From assembly GCA_963813375.1 (NCBI GenBank), contig CAWEYT010000009.1:186001-250000 (forward strand): 64,000 nt of DNA, in the 5' to 3' direction. Shown here one piece after another: positions 44,166-53,227 of the stretch. This DNA comes from DASTFY01 sp963813375. Lineage in GTDB: Bacteria; Actinomycetota; Acidimicrobiia; Acidimicrobiales; Ilumatobacteraceae. The position numbers were made by a program, and so were the translations under genes. The stretch's first letter is position 1. Each line of letters starts with the position of its first letter. The notes under the pieces are model-generated. The model did not search any database and was not told where the DNA came from. It saw nothing but the letters and a program-made list of their open reading frames with translations.

Positions 44166-46264
44166 CCAGCCCTGCGCTCCGCCGCCGTACGCGGTGCGGC
44201 CTGGCCGTCGTCGCGACGGTCCTCGCGGTTGCGGGAACGGCACTCGGCCCCGTGCCCGCTCAGGCGCAGACCTCGGGCCCGATCACGCTGCGGCTGGTGA
44301 GCCAGAAGCTGGTCCTGGCGCCGGAGGAACCACTGACGACGACGCTGGCGGTGGGTGACACCGTGCCCGACGGCACGGACCTGGTCGTCACCGTCTCGTC
44401 TCGCCTGCGTTCGCCTCGCGACGAGCTCCACGCGCTGCTCGACGGGGGAAACGAGCTCGGAAGCACCGTGGACTACCTCTCGATCCCCGTGGCGGAGGTG
44501 CCTCATGACGCCGCCGGTCGCCTGACGATGAACGTGCCCACCGTGCGCAGCTCCTCCGCCGACAGCGAGGAGAGCCTCCGCTTCAGCGCTCCCGGCCTCT
44601 ATCCCGTGACCTTCGAGCTGCGCACGCCGGAGGACGACGTCCTCGCCTCGCTGATCAGCTTCGTCGAACGTCGGGACGACACCGTGCCGGTGGTCCCGAT
44701 GTCGGTGGCCCTCGTGGCGTCCGTGACCAGCCCCCCGGCCGCACAGGTGAACGGCTCGATCGCGGTCGACGAGCGGGCCCGGACAGACCTGAGCCAGCTC
44801 GTCGCCGCCCTCCAGCACAACACCGCCGCGCCGACGACGGTCAGCTTGCCGCCCGAGCTCCTCGAGCGGCTTTCCGCGAGCAGTTCTCCCGAGGACCAGG
44901 AGCTCGTGCAGGACCTGGCCACCGCGCTCGGCGGGCGGCAGCTCCTCTCCCGGCCGTACGTGACGATGGACCCCTCGAGCAGCGCCCGCTCAGGGCTCTC
45001 GGCGGACTACACCCGCCTTCTGGCCCAGGGCGAGGACGCGCTCCGCGACCTGTTTCCCGGGCTGACCCCCGATCGGACGCTCTTCCTCGCGCCGGCCGTC
45101 ATCGACGACGCCGGCCTGCAGCTCCTGCGCAACCTCGGAACGCTGAACATCGTGCTGCCCCCGGCGCCGATCGGCGCGGACGCCACCACCGACGTACGCC
45201 TGCAGGCCGATCCCACCCGCACGGTGGAGCTGGCGGTCAGCGATGGTTCTGTCGTGAGGGCCAGCATCCTGGAACGCTCGGTGCTGCAGCGCATCGTCGC
45301 CACACCGGACCCTGTCCTCGCCGCCCACTATGTGGCGGTCGAGCTCCTGGCCCTCCGGGCCGAGCAGGCCGACCAGCCGGGTCGCGGGGTGGCGGTGCGG
45401 CTCCCGGACGGCTGGCCGATCGACGCCGTCCTGCTCGGCACCCTGGAGGACCTGCTCGGCCAGATCCCCGAGCTGAAGCCCGTCGAGCTGAGCACGCTGT
45501 TCGCCGCGACGGCGGCGGCCAAGACCTTCGACGGCACCAGCCGGCTGGCCATCCCGCCGCCCGACGGCACCGTCGCCGACCGCACCGACATCGCGGGCGC
45601 GGTCGCGCAGCGGCGCCTGGCCGTCGGTCAGGTCACGTCGATGTTGGAGGACGACGACGCGCTCGAACCCGAGCTGTCGTCCCTGCTGGACCTGTCGCTG
45701 GCCGAGGACCTCACCGAAGAGCAGCGTGACGGCTTCCTCGGCACCGTCGACAACGAGCTGGGCGCAGTGACGAGCAGCATCGTGCCGATGGACCGGCGGC
45801 AGTTCACCATCACCAGCCGCCGCACGACGATCCCGATCAGCGTGCGCACGACCTGGCCCGAGCCGCTCAAGGTGAAGGTCCGGCTGACCAGCCCGAAGTT
45901 GCGCTTCCCCGAGGGCGACCAGATCATCACCGTCACCCCGGACAGCCCACCGTTCCGGGTGCCGGTGGAGGCCAAGAGCAACGGCACGTTCCGGGTGACG
46001 GCCACGCTGCTGACGCCCGAGGGCGACGCGCCGCTGGCACCGCCCATGACCATCACGGTGCGATCGACGGCCTTGTCAGGGCTCGGGATCCTCGTGACCA
46101 TCGCGGCCGTCATCGTGTTGGCGGCATGGTGGTTGCAGCACCTGCGCACCAAGCGGCGCCGACGGGCGGCGACGGTCTCCGCACAGCACCACCCGACGGC
46201 CCCTCCACCGGCCCAGCCCCAGCCCGAGACGGGCCGGATGGAGGAGCCATCCTCCTGGGCGTGA
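44162..46264 (+). CDS. DUF6049-family exported membrane protein
   Basis: A 700-residue protein: N-terminal signal peptide (LAVVATVLAVAGTALGPVPAQAQ), large extracytoplasmic part with beta-sandwich repeats and a central polysaccharide-deacetylase-like segment, and one C-terminal membrane helix (LSGLGILVTIAAVIVLAAWWL) with a basic cytoplasmic tail. Its place, size and topology match mycobacterial Rv3909, which precedes the MurJ-kinase gene. Probably an envelope-assembly protein; function unproven. Confidence 0.85.
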   Translation: MTSPALRRRTRCGLAVVATVLAVAGTALGPVPAQAQTSGPITLRLVSQKLVLAPEEPLTTTLAVGDTVPDGTDLVVTVSSRLRSPRDELHALLDGGNELGSTVDYLSIPVAEVPHDAAGRLTMNVPTVRSSSADSEESLRFSAPGLYPVTFELRTPEDDVLASLISFVERRDDTVPVVPMSVALVASVTSPPAAQVNGSIAVDERARTDLSQLVAALQHNTAAPTTVSLPPELLERLSASSSPEDQELVQDLATALGGRQLLSRPYVTMDPSSSARSGLSADYTRLLAQGEDALRDLFPGLTPDRTLFLAPAVIDDAGLQLLRNLGTLNIVLPPAPIGADATTDVRLQADPTRTVELAVSDGSVVRASILERSVLQRIVATPDPVLAAHYVAVELLALRAEQADQPGRGVAVRLPDGWPIDAVLLGTLEDLLGQIPELKPVELSTLFAATAAAKTFDGTSRLAIPPPDGTVADRTDIAGAVAQRRLAVGQVTSMLEDDDALEPELSSLLDLSLAEDLTEEQRDGFLGTVDNELGAVTSSIVPMDRRQFTITSRRTTIPISVRTTWPEPLKVKVRLTSPKLRFPEGDQIITVTPDSPPFRVPVEAKSNGTFRVTATLLTPEGDAPLAPPMTITVRSTALSGLGILVTIAAVIVLAAWWLQHLRTKRRRRAATVSAQHHPTAPPPAQPQPETGRMEEPSSWA

Positions 46265-46268
46265 GCGC

Positions 46269-47105
46269 GTGACCGTCGGCCTCGTGACCGATTCCGCCTG
46301 CGACCTGCCCCAGGCGCTGGCCGACGACCTCGGCATCCGCATCGTCCCGCTCACGGTCCGCTTCGGAGGCGACGAGCTCGTCGACCGGCTGGACCTGACC
46401 CCGGCGGAGTTCTGGGCCCGCTGTGCCGCATCGCCGGTGCTGCCCGAGACCGCGGCACCGGCTCCCGGTCAGTTCGAGGCCATCTACCGGGACCTGGCCG
46501 ACTCGGGCGTCGACAGCATCGCCGTGGTGTCGCTGTCCCAGCTCCTCTCCGGGGCGATGCAGAGCGCGCAGCTCGCCGCCCGCACGTTCGGAAACCTCCC
46601 CGTCGAGGTGATCGACTCGCGCTCGGCCAGCACGGGCCAGGGGATGATCGCCGTCGCCGCCGCACGATGCGCCCGGGATGGCGGCGGTCTCGACGAGGTG
46701 GCCTCGTTGGCCCGCGACCTGGCCGAGCGCACCCATGTGTGGGGCGTCCTCGACGACTTGGACCACCTCCGCCGGGGCGGTCGGATCGGCGGCGCCCGGG
46801 CACTGCTCGCCTCGGCGCTGGCCATCAAGCCCATCATCGAGATCCGCGACGGCCGGGTGGAGGAGGGCGGCCGTCAGCGCACGCGGACGAAGGCGATGCG
46901 GAGCCTGGTCGACCGGGTCGCGGCCGCCGGTCCGCTCGAAGCGCTGGCCGTGCTCCACGCCGAGACAGCGGACGTCGACGAGTTCGTGGCCCAGCTCGCT
47001 CCGCTCGCTCCGGGGCCGCTGATGGTGACCGACATCGGCGCCGTCATCGGCGCGCACTGCGGGCCGGGTGCCATCGGCGTCGCCTACCAGACCAAGGCGT
47101 CCTGA
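46269..47105 (+). CDS. DegV-family fatty-acid-binding protein
   Basis: A 278-residue DegV protein. GLVTDSACDLPQALADDLGIRIVPLTVRFGG is the signature, followed by SVVSLSQLLSGAMQSAQLAA-type and GVLDDLDHLRRGGRIGGARALLASALAIKPIIEIRDGRV blocks. Known members bind fatty acids for FakA kinases; no fakA lies here. GTG at 46269 is 4 bases after the DUF6049 stop. It occupies the position where mycobacteria have murJ. Confidence 0.92.
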   Translation: MTVGLVTDSACDLPQALADDLGIRIVPLTVRFGGDELVDRLDLTPAEFWARCAASPVLPETAAPAPGQFEAIYRDLADSGVDSIAVVSLSQLLSGAMQSAQLAARTFGNLPVEVIDSRSASTGQGMIAVAAARCARDGGGLDEVASLARDLAERTHVWGVLDDLDHLRRGGRIGGARALLASALAIKPIIEIRDGRVEEGGRQRTRTKAMRSLVDRVAAAGPLEALAVLHAETADVDEFVAQLAPLAPGPLMVTDIGAVIGAHCGPGAIGVAYQTKAS

Positions 47106-47188
47106 CCACAGCCCCGCGCCGCGATGCTCTGACACCGGGCGGGGGATGCCCGGCTGGCGACGGACCCCTCCACTAGGGTCGTCGTCCG

Positions 47189-48801
47189 GTGGCCACGACC
47201 GCTCCGCCTCCGGCCGGGGCCGCCCAACCGACGCTTCTCGCCAACCGGTACCGTCTCGATCGGCGACTGGCTCACGGCGGCATGAGCGAGGTGTGGGTGG
47301 CCACCGACATGACGCTCGACCGTCAGGTCGCCGTCAAGCTGCTCAAGGCATCCCTGGCCGACGACCCGGTCGTGGTCGAGCGCTTCCGGCGGGAAGCCAT
47401 CGCGGCCGCCGGCCTCAACCATCCCTACATCGTCAGCATCTACGACACCATCGAGGCCGACGGCCGGGCGGCGGTGGTCATGGAGCTGGTACCCGGGCGT
47501 TCGCTGCGCAACCTGCTGGACGAGTCCGGGCGATTGGGCGTCGACGAGACGCTCGTGATCGGGCGGGCGGTGGCCGCCGCCCTCGACCACGCCCACCAGG
47601 CCGGCCTCGTCCACCGGGACGTGAAGCCCGGGAACGTCCTCGTCACCCCCGAGGGACGCGTGAAGCTGACGGACTTCGGCATCGCCAAGGCCGTGGAGCG
47701 CAGCCACGAGGATCTCACGGCCGAGAACGTGATGATGGGCACGGCGAAGTACCTCTCGCCGGAGCAGGTCCTCGGCTTCCCGCTCGACGGCCGGGCCGAC
47801 CTCTACTCGCTGGGCCTGGTGCTGTACGAGTGCCTCACGGGCAAGCCTCCCTTCACGGGGACCACCGACGGCGCCATCGCCATCGCCCGGCTGCAGCGCG
47901 ACCCGTCCCCCATCCGTCGTTCGCGCCCCGAGGTCCCGGTCGCGGTCGCCGACGCGGTGTCCCACCTCCTGGCCCGCCGGCCCGAGGATCGACCGCCGAC
48001 GGCGGCGGCCGCACGGGAGCTGCTGGTGAAGGCGGCTGATGGTCGTGACGACGCCACCCTGCCCCCGCTCCCCCTCCCCCCAACCGGGGTGGAGCGGCTC
48101 GCGTGGCGCGATCGGCCGACGACGACACCGGGCCCGGCGTCCCGGTACGGGGGCGGGCCCGCGCGGCGATCATCGGCCTGGCCGCCGCGGCCGCCGTGGG
48201 GGTGGGAGCGGTGGCCTGGGCATCCCGCGACGACGGCGGGACGGCCGCGGCCCAGCCGCAGGGGCCCGACGTCGTCACCCAACCGGGCGGGACGCTGGGT
48301 TCGGTGCCGGCCACCCTCGGGCCGCTCGGATCCCCGCAGCCCGGCCCCGTCACCATCCAAGCCGTGCAGGAGCTGGATCCGCCGCCGGGGGACGGCGTGG
48401 AGAACCCGAGCTCGGTGGCTGCCCTCACCGACGGTGATCCGGGCACCGCCTGGACGACGGTGTGCTACGAGTCCCGCTACCTCTATCCCAAGAGCGGCAT
48501 CGGCCTCGTCCTCGGCCTGTCCGGGCCGGTCGCCGGGCAACAGCTCCAGGTGCAGTGGCCGCGGGGACCCTGGCGGGCGTCGATCTACACCGCCACGACT
48601 CCCGGGGCCAGCCGCGAGGACTGGGGTGATCCGGTCGCCCAGCGGGGCAGCGACGAACCCGGCGCGGCGACGTTCTCCCTCGGCGACTCCGACGGGCGGT
48701 ACGTGTTGGTGTGGCTGACCCAGCTGGCGCGGTCCGACGCCTGCTCCACCAACCCGTACCAGGGTGCGGTGGGCGAGCTCGCCATCGAGCCCGCCGGCTG
48801 A
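47189..48801 (+). CDS. Membrane Ser/Thr protein kinase with extracytoplasmic domain, frameshifted in the linker
   Basis: Kinase domain residues 20-280: YRLDRRLAHGGMSEVWVA loop, QVAVKLL lysine, LVHRDVKPGNVLV catalytic loop, LTDFGIAKA, and MGTAKYLSPEQ activation segment. All catalytic residues are present. After a Pro-rich linker the frame shifts (one base near 48065-48085, in a C-rich run). The second frame has a membrane helix (AAIIGLAAAAAVGVGAVAW) and an extracytoplasmic domain (GDPGTAWTTVCYESRYLYPKSGIGLVL, QLQVQWPRGPWRASIY, Cys pair). The helix and domain resemble the C-terminus of mycobacterial MviN/Rv3910, where the kinase portion is a pseudokinase. GTG start at 47189. Confidence 0.85.
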
Positions 48802-48820
48802 CCATGGAAGCCCACTGATC

Positions 48821-49411
48821 ATGGAGGGGGCCAGCGACAGCCAGCTCGTCGCCGCGGCCCGGGCCGGGGACCGCGCTGCGCTCGACCAACTGCTGCGACG
48901 CCACGTCGACATGATCCATGCCGTGTGCTCCCGCATCGCCGGCAACCCCGCCGACGCCGCGGACGCGTCGCAGGAGGCGTTGATCGCCATCGTCCGCGGG
49001 CTGCCCCGCTTCGACGAGCGGGCGTCGGTGCGGACCTGGATGTACCGGGTCGCCACCAACGCCTGCCTGGACGAGCTGCGCCGGCGCGGTCGGCGTCCGG
49101 TGGCCACGGGAGCAGAGACCTTCGACCAGCCCGGGGACGCGCCCGGCCTCGATGCCGGCGTGGCCGACCGCCTCACCATCGACGGTGCGCTGGCCCGGAT
49201 CCCCGAGGAGTTCCGGGTGGCGGTGGTCCTCCGGGACGTCCAGGGCATGGACTACGCCCAGATCGCCGAGGTGCTCGACGTGCCCATGGGCACGGTGCGT
49301 TCGCGCATCGCCCGGGGCCGCGCCGCGCTGGCCGCCCTCCTCGGCGACCCCGACGGGAGCTCCCACGGGAACTCGGGAGCCGCCGTCCGACGTCCAAGAG
49401 AGCGCCCATGA
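48821..49411 (+). CDS. sigM: ECF RNA polymerase sigma factor (SigM-like)
   Basis: A 196-residue ECF sigma. Region 2: SQLVAAARAGDRAALDQLLRRHVDMIHAVCSRIAGNPADAADASQEALIAIVRGLPRFDERASVRTWMYRVATNACLDELRRR. Region 4: IPEEFRVAVVLRDVQGMDYAQIAEVLDVPMGTVRSRIARGRAALA. ATG at 48821 follows the kinase stop by 19 bases. Its stop overlaps the anti-sigma start, and the order kinase, sigma, anti-sigma, trxB, trxA mirrors mycobacterial sigM. Confidence 0.92.
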   Translation: MEGASDSQLVAAARAGDRAALDQLLRRHVDMIHAVCSRIAGNPADAADASQEALIAIVRGLPRFDERASVRTWMYRVATNACLDELRRRGRRPVATGAETFDQPGDAPGLDAGVADRLTIDGALARIPEEFRVAVVLRDVQGMDYAQIAEVLDVPMGTVRSRIARGRAALAALLGDPDGSSHGNSGAAVRRPRERP

Positions 49412-50407
49412 CCGACGTGACGCCACCCACCGGGCCCTCCGGGCCGTCCGGCGAGCTGACAGGAGCCGGCGACGAGCTGAGCCCTGAGGAGCTCGCCTGC
49501 GGTTACCTGGACGACGAGCTCGCGCCGGGCGACCGCGCTCGGGTGGAGGCCGACCCTGCGCTGATGGCGCTCGTGGCCGAACTGCGCGCGGTCAGCGAGG
49601 CGGTCGCCGGGCCGGTCCCTCCCCTCACCGAGGACCGGCGGTCGACCATGGTGACGGCGGCCCTGGGAGCACTTCCCACCGTCGGCAGCACAGCCGGCAC
49701 CTGCCGCCGCCGCAGTCGGCAGCACCGCCGCCCCCACCTCAGGCACCACAGTCGCCCCCGCCACAGCGGCGCTGGCACCGTGACGTCGCTCGACGCGGCG
49801 CGGAAGCGGCGCTCGACCCGCCTCGTGCGGACCGTGGCGGGAGGCCTGGCCGCCGCGGCCGCGGTCGGCCTGGTGGCCCTGGTCGTGACGCGCGAGGGCA
49901 GCGGCAGCAGTGACGACAGCACCGCGGCGACCGGCGGCCCTCGAGGCCAGCGCCGGAGGCGAGGCCGCAGACACCACGGTGGACGCGGCGTCGGCCGACG
50001 CCGCTCCCGCGGACACGAGTGCGCAGGACGCCGCCGCGCTGCCCGTCCCCGCCAGCGAGGCACCGTCGAGCGAGGCACCGGCCGCAGCCACCGAGGGCGC
50101 GACCAGCGCCGCACCGGCGCGCCCGGCCACGACCGCAAGCTCGAGCGGAGACGCCGCCATCGCGGACCTCGGCCCGCTGGCCAACCGAGCTGAGGCACGA
50201 GCGGCGGCGCAGCGCTTCGCCACCGACTTCGCCGCCGGAGGTCCCGGCCCCTGCGCGGAGTACCCCCCGCCCTTCGCCACGGCCACGTTCCAGGGCGTGC
50301 CTGCGTACCTGGTGCTCCTGGAGGCGGACCCTGAGGGCAACCGCTTCGCCCTCGTCGATCAGGCCACCTGCGCCGTGCTCGTCAAGGTGGACACAACCGG
50401 CCGGTAA
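49408..50407 (+). pseudogene. Membrane anti-sigma factor (RsmA-like), frameshifted
   Basis: About 330 residues. The cytoplasmic N-terminus (LSPEELACGYLDDELAPGDRARVEADPALMALVAELRAVSEAVAG) is an anti-sigma helix bundle, followed by a Pro/Ala linker, TSLDAARKRR, a membrane helix (TVAGGLAAAAAVGLVALVV) and an outside domain rich in Ala, Thr and Ser ending in FALVDQATCAVLVKVDTT. Three frame changes (near 49690-49700, 49780-49786 and 49935-49950) are needed; the first two cancel and restore a natural linker. ATG overlaps the sigma stop. Confidence 0.78.
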
Positions 50408-50733
50408 TGTCCCGGCCCATGCCCGACGAACCCACCAGGGACTGGGCCGCGCAGATCACCGACCAGATCGAGCGCGTCGTGTCCACTGTTCGCGATCGCA
50501 CCACCCGGCCGGCCATCACGGTGGTGCGCGCCCTCGTGTTCGGGGTCATCGCCGTCGCCGGTGCGATCACCGCGCTGGTCCTGGTCAGCGTCGTGCTCAT
50601 CCGCGCCCTCACCGAGCTCACCGGCGAAGCGTGGATCGCCTTCCTGATCACCGCCGGAATCTTCCTGGCCGTCGGCGCGTTCTTGATGATGAAGGGAGCG
50701 TCGAGCGCTTCCCGCGACCTGGAGGGCACGTGA
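50407..50733 (+). CDS. Small membrane protein, phage-holin-like
   Basis: A 108-residue protein with an amphipathic N-terminus and two membrane helices (VVRALVFGVIAVAGAITALVLVSVVLI and AWIAFLITAGIFLAVGAFLMM). The hairpin topology resembles the actinobacterial holin/phage_holin_3-like family, but no phage genes are near. ATG at 50407 overlaps the anti-sigma stop (TAATG). It lies between the anti-sigma and trxB genes and may belong to this envelope-stress set. Confidence 0.75.
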   Translation: MSRPMPDEPTRDWAAQITDQIERVVSTVRDRTTRPAITVVRALVFGVIAVAGAITALVLVSVVLIRALTELTGEAWIAFLITAGIFLAVGAFLMMKGASSASRDLEGT

Positions 50734-50764
50734 GTCGACGGCACAGGATGGCGGCGGGCCGAGA

Positions 50765-51712
50765 GTGAGCACGCGCGACGTCATCATCATCGGATCCGGC
50801 CCCGCGGGGTTGACAGCAGCGGTCTACGCCGCCCGCGCCAACCTCTCGCCGCTGGTCATCGAGGGCGAGCCGTCCTCCACCTCTGACCAGCCCGGTGGCC
50901 AGCTCATGCTGACCACCGACGTCGAGAACTACCCCGGCTTCCCCGAAGGGATCATGGGCCCGGACCTGATGATGCGCTTCCGGGACCAGGCCCAGCGGTT
51001 CGGCGCGGAGTACCTCACCGCCAAGGTGACGGCAGTGGACTTCTCCGCTCGGCCGTTCACGGTCTGGGTGGGCGAGGAGACGTACCGATCCGACGCGGTC
51101 ATCGTGTCGACCGGCGCGCAGTCGCTCATGCTGGGGCTGGAGGCGGAGACGCGCCTCCTGGGCCACGGCCTGTCGACGTGTGCCACGTGTGACGGGTTCT
51201 TCTTCCGCGGCCAGGAGATCGCGGTCGTCGGGGGCGGGGACTCCGCGCTCGAGGAGGCGCTGTTCCTCACGAAGTTCGCCACCAAGGTGACGATCATCCA
51301 CCGGCGGGACGCGCTGCGCGCCTCCAAGATCATGCAGGAGCGCGCCTTCGCCAACGAGCGCATCACGTTCCTGTGGGACACGGTCGTGACGGACCTGCTC
51401 GGCGAGGAGTCGCTGGCGGGCGCCCAGGTGGAGAACGTGCGCACGGGCGAGACCTCGGTGCTGCCGGTGTCGGGGCTGTTCGTGGCGATCGGCCACCGGC
51501 CGAACACCGATCTGTTCAAGGGTCTGCTGGACATGGACGGCGCCGGTTACCTGATCACCCAGCCCGGATCGACCTCCACGAACGTCGAGGGTGTCTTCGC
51601 CTGCGGTGACGTGCAGGACCACACGTACCGGCAAGCGATCACCGCGGCCGGTTCGGGCTGCATGGCGGCCATCGACACCGAGCGCTGGCTGGAAGCCAGC
51701 CGTCACGCCTGA
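50765..51712 (+). CDS. trxB: Thioredoxin-disulfide reductase
   Basis: FAD/NADPH enzyme of 315 residues. FAD-binding VIIIGSGPAGLTAAVYAARA, redox pair Cys-Ala-Thr-Cys in STCATCDGFFF, NADPH-binding VVGGGDSALEEALFL and C-terminal GVFACGDVQDHTYRQAITAAGSG. Complete. It lies 88 bases upstream of trxA, with which it forms the disulfide-reduction pair. GTG start. Confidence 0.97.
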   Translation: MSTRDVIIIGSGPAGLTAAVYAARANLSPLVIEGEPSSTSDQPGGQLMLTTDVENYPGFPEGIMGPDLMMRFRDQAQRFGAEYLTAKVTAVDFSARPFTVWVGEETYRSDAVIVSTGAQSLMLGLEAETRLLGHGLSTCATCDGFFFRGQEIAVVGGGDSALEEALFLTKFATKVTIIHRRDALRASKIMQERAFANERITFLWDTVVTDLLGEESLAGAQVENVRTGETSVLPVSGLFVAIGHRPNTDLFKGLLDMDGAGYLITQPGSTSTNVEGVFACGDVQDHTYRQAITAAGSGCMAAIDTERWLEASRHA

Positions 51713-51800
51713 CGCTGCGCGGCCGACCGGGCCGGAATAGCCGGTCCGGAGCCGAGGTTGAACTCCTCGCTACGCTTGCTCGCGAAAGGAAGCCCCCCTG

Positions 51801-52139
51801 ATGGCTCACGGGATCCACACCCTCACCACCGCCACCTTCGACGAGGTCATCGGCGCCAGCGACACCCCCGTGGTCGTCGACTTCTGGGCCGAGTGGTGCG
51901 GCCCGTGCAAGATGATCGCCCCCATCCTCGAGGAGCTGGCGGCCGAGCAGAACGGCAAGTTGTCGGTCGCCAAGCTCAACGTGGACGAGAACCCCGATCT
52001 GGCCATGCGGTTCAACGTCATGAGCATCCCGACCCTGCTGGTGTTCAAGGACGGCGAGGTGGTCAAGCGGCTCGTCGGCGCCAAGCCCAAGAGCGCGCTC
52101 CTGCAGGAGCTGAGCGAATTCCTACCCGCTGCGCTCTGA
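51801..52139 (+). CDS. trxA: Thioredoxin
   Basis: A 112-residue thioredoxin. Active site WAEWCGPCKMIAP; conserved FNVMSIPTLLVFKDGE with cis-Pro. ATG with GAAAGGAAG upstream. It lies directly upstream of the amidase gene. Confidence 0.97.
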   Translation: MAHGIHTLTTATFDEVIGASDTPVVVDFWAEWCGPCKMIAPILEELAAEQNGKLSVAKLNVDENPDLAMRFNVMSIPTLLVFKDGEVVKRLVGAKPKSALLQELSEFLPAAL

Positions 52140-52186
52140 GCGAGCGGAGCGAGCTCCACGTCGCCCCGCCGCGCGGGGGCCCCTCG

Positions 52187-53176
52187 GTGACGACCGCCCT
52201 GCCGCTCGAGCGGGGCCACCGAGGCGAGGCGGTCAGGGATCTCCAACGGCGGCTGATCGCGGCCGGCTTCGCCCCGGCCCGAGCGGACTGGGGCTACTAC
52301 TGCGAGGAGACCCAGGCCAGCGTGTCCGCGTTCCAGCAGGCGCGCGGGCTACCCGCCGACGGCATCTGCGATCGGGTCACCTGGATGGCGCTGGTGGAGG
52401 CCAACTGGGAGCTCGGTGACCGCACCCTCTACCTGCGCGCTCCCAACTTGCGCGGCGACGACGTCGCCGAGCTCCAACGCCAGCTCGGACGGCTGGGCTT
52501 CGACCCCGGGCGGGTCGATGGCATCTTCGGGCCGAACACCACCGCCGCGCTGGCCGAGTTCCAGCGCAACGTCGAGCTGACGCCCGCGGACGGCATCTGT
52601 GGGGCCGAGACCGTGCGAGCGCTCCGGCGTCTGTCCGGCCGCGCCGTCGCCGGGCCGGCCGTGCACATGGTGCGCGAGTACGAGCGGCTCAGCCACGGTG
52701 AGCGCACGCTCCTCGGCCGCCGGGTCGTCGTGGGTCAGCTCGGTGGCCTGGCCAAGCTGGCCCGCACGCTCGCCCGGGCGCTGCGCATGGCCGGTTCCAG
52801 CGTGCTCGTGCTGGACGATCCTGACGGCGCTCGTCAGGCCGCGGCCGCCAACCGCTTCCGCGCCGATGTCTACCTCGGGCTGACCACGGCCGCGGCCGGC
52901 CGCATCGCCTTCTACGCCACCGCCGACTTCGAATCCCTTGGTGGCCACCAGCTGGCCGAGCAGCTCCACGCCGAGTTGACGCCGGTGCTCCCCGTGCCCG
53001 TCGCCTCACCACTCGGGATGCGTCTTCCCGTCCTACGGGAGACCCGGATGCCGGCCGTGCTGCTCGAGCTCGGTCCCACCCGCCCGGTGGTCGATCAGAG
53101 CCCCGCCGTCGCCGCCGCGGTGGCGCGAGCCCTCGCCCGTTGGGTCGCCGCGCCGGTCAGCCTCGATCGAGGGTGA
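52187..53176 (+). CDS. cwlM: CwlM-like peptidoglycan-binding protein / N-acetylmuramoyl-L-alanine amidase fold
   Basis: A 329-residue protein with two peptidoglycan-binding repeats (residues 10-75: GEAVRDLQRRLIAAGF; 90-150: GDDVAELQRQLGRLGFDPGRVDGIFGPNTTAALAEFQ), then an Amidase_3 fold. The metal ligand positions look altered and no signal peptide is present, as in mycobacterial CwlM, which acts in the cytoplasm as a regulator of MurA. Position after trxA also matches. GTG at 52187 lies 47 bases after trxA. Confidence 0.88.
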   Translation: MTTALPLERGHRGEAVRDLQRRLIAAGFAPARADWGYYCEETQASVSAFQQARGLPADGICDRVTWMALVEANWELGDRTLYLRAPNLRGDDVAELQRQLGRLGFDPGRVDGIFGPNTTAALAEFQRNVELTPADGICGAETVRALRRLSGRAVAGPAVHMVREYERLSHGERTLLGRRVVVGQLGGLAKLARTLARALRMAGSSVLVLDDPDGARQAAAANRFRADVYLGLTTAAAGRIAFYATADFESLGGHQLAEQLHAELTPVLPVPVASPLGMRLPVLRETRMPAVLLELGPTRPVVDQSPAVAAAVARALARWVAAPVSLDRG

Positions 53177-53227
53177 AGGTTTGTCCACAGGGTTGTACCC
53201 AGTTGTGCATGACCCTGAACTTGGACG
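53177..53227. other. Convergent gap with a perfect DnaA box
   Basis: TTGTCCACA at 53181-53189 exactly matches the actinobacterial DnaA box. It lies between the convergent cwlM and parB ends, about 5.5 kb from dnaA. It may titrate DnaA or occur by chance. Confidence 0.45.

Noticed and set aside
50407..50733. A prophage remnant suggested by the holin-like protein
   Set aside because: No lysin, integrase or other phage gene is near, and the gene lies in the conserved sigma/trx block.
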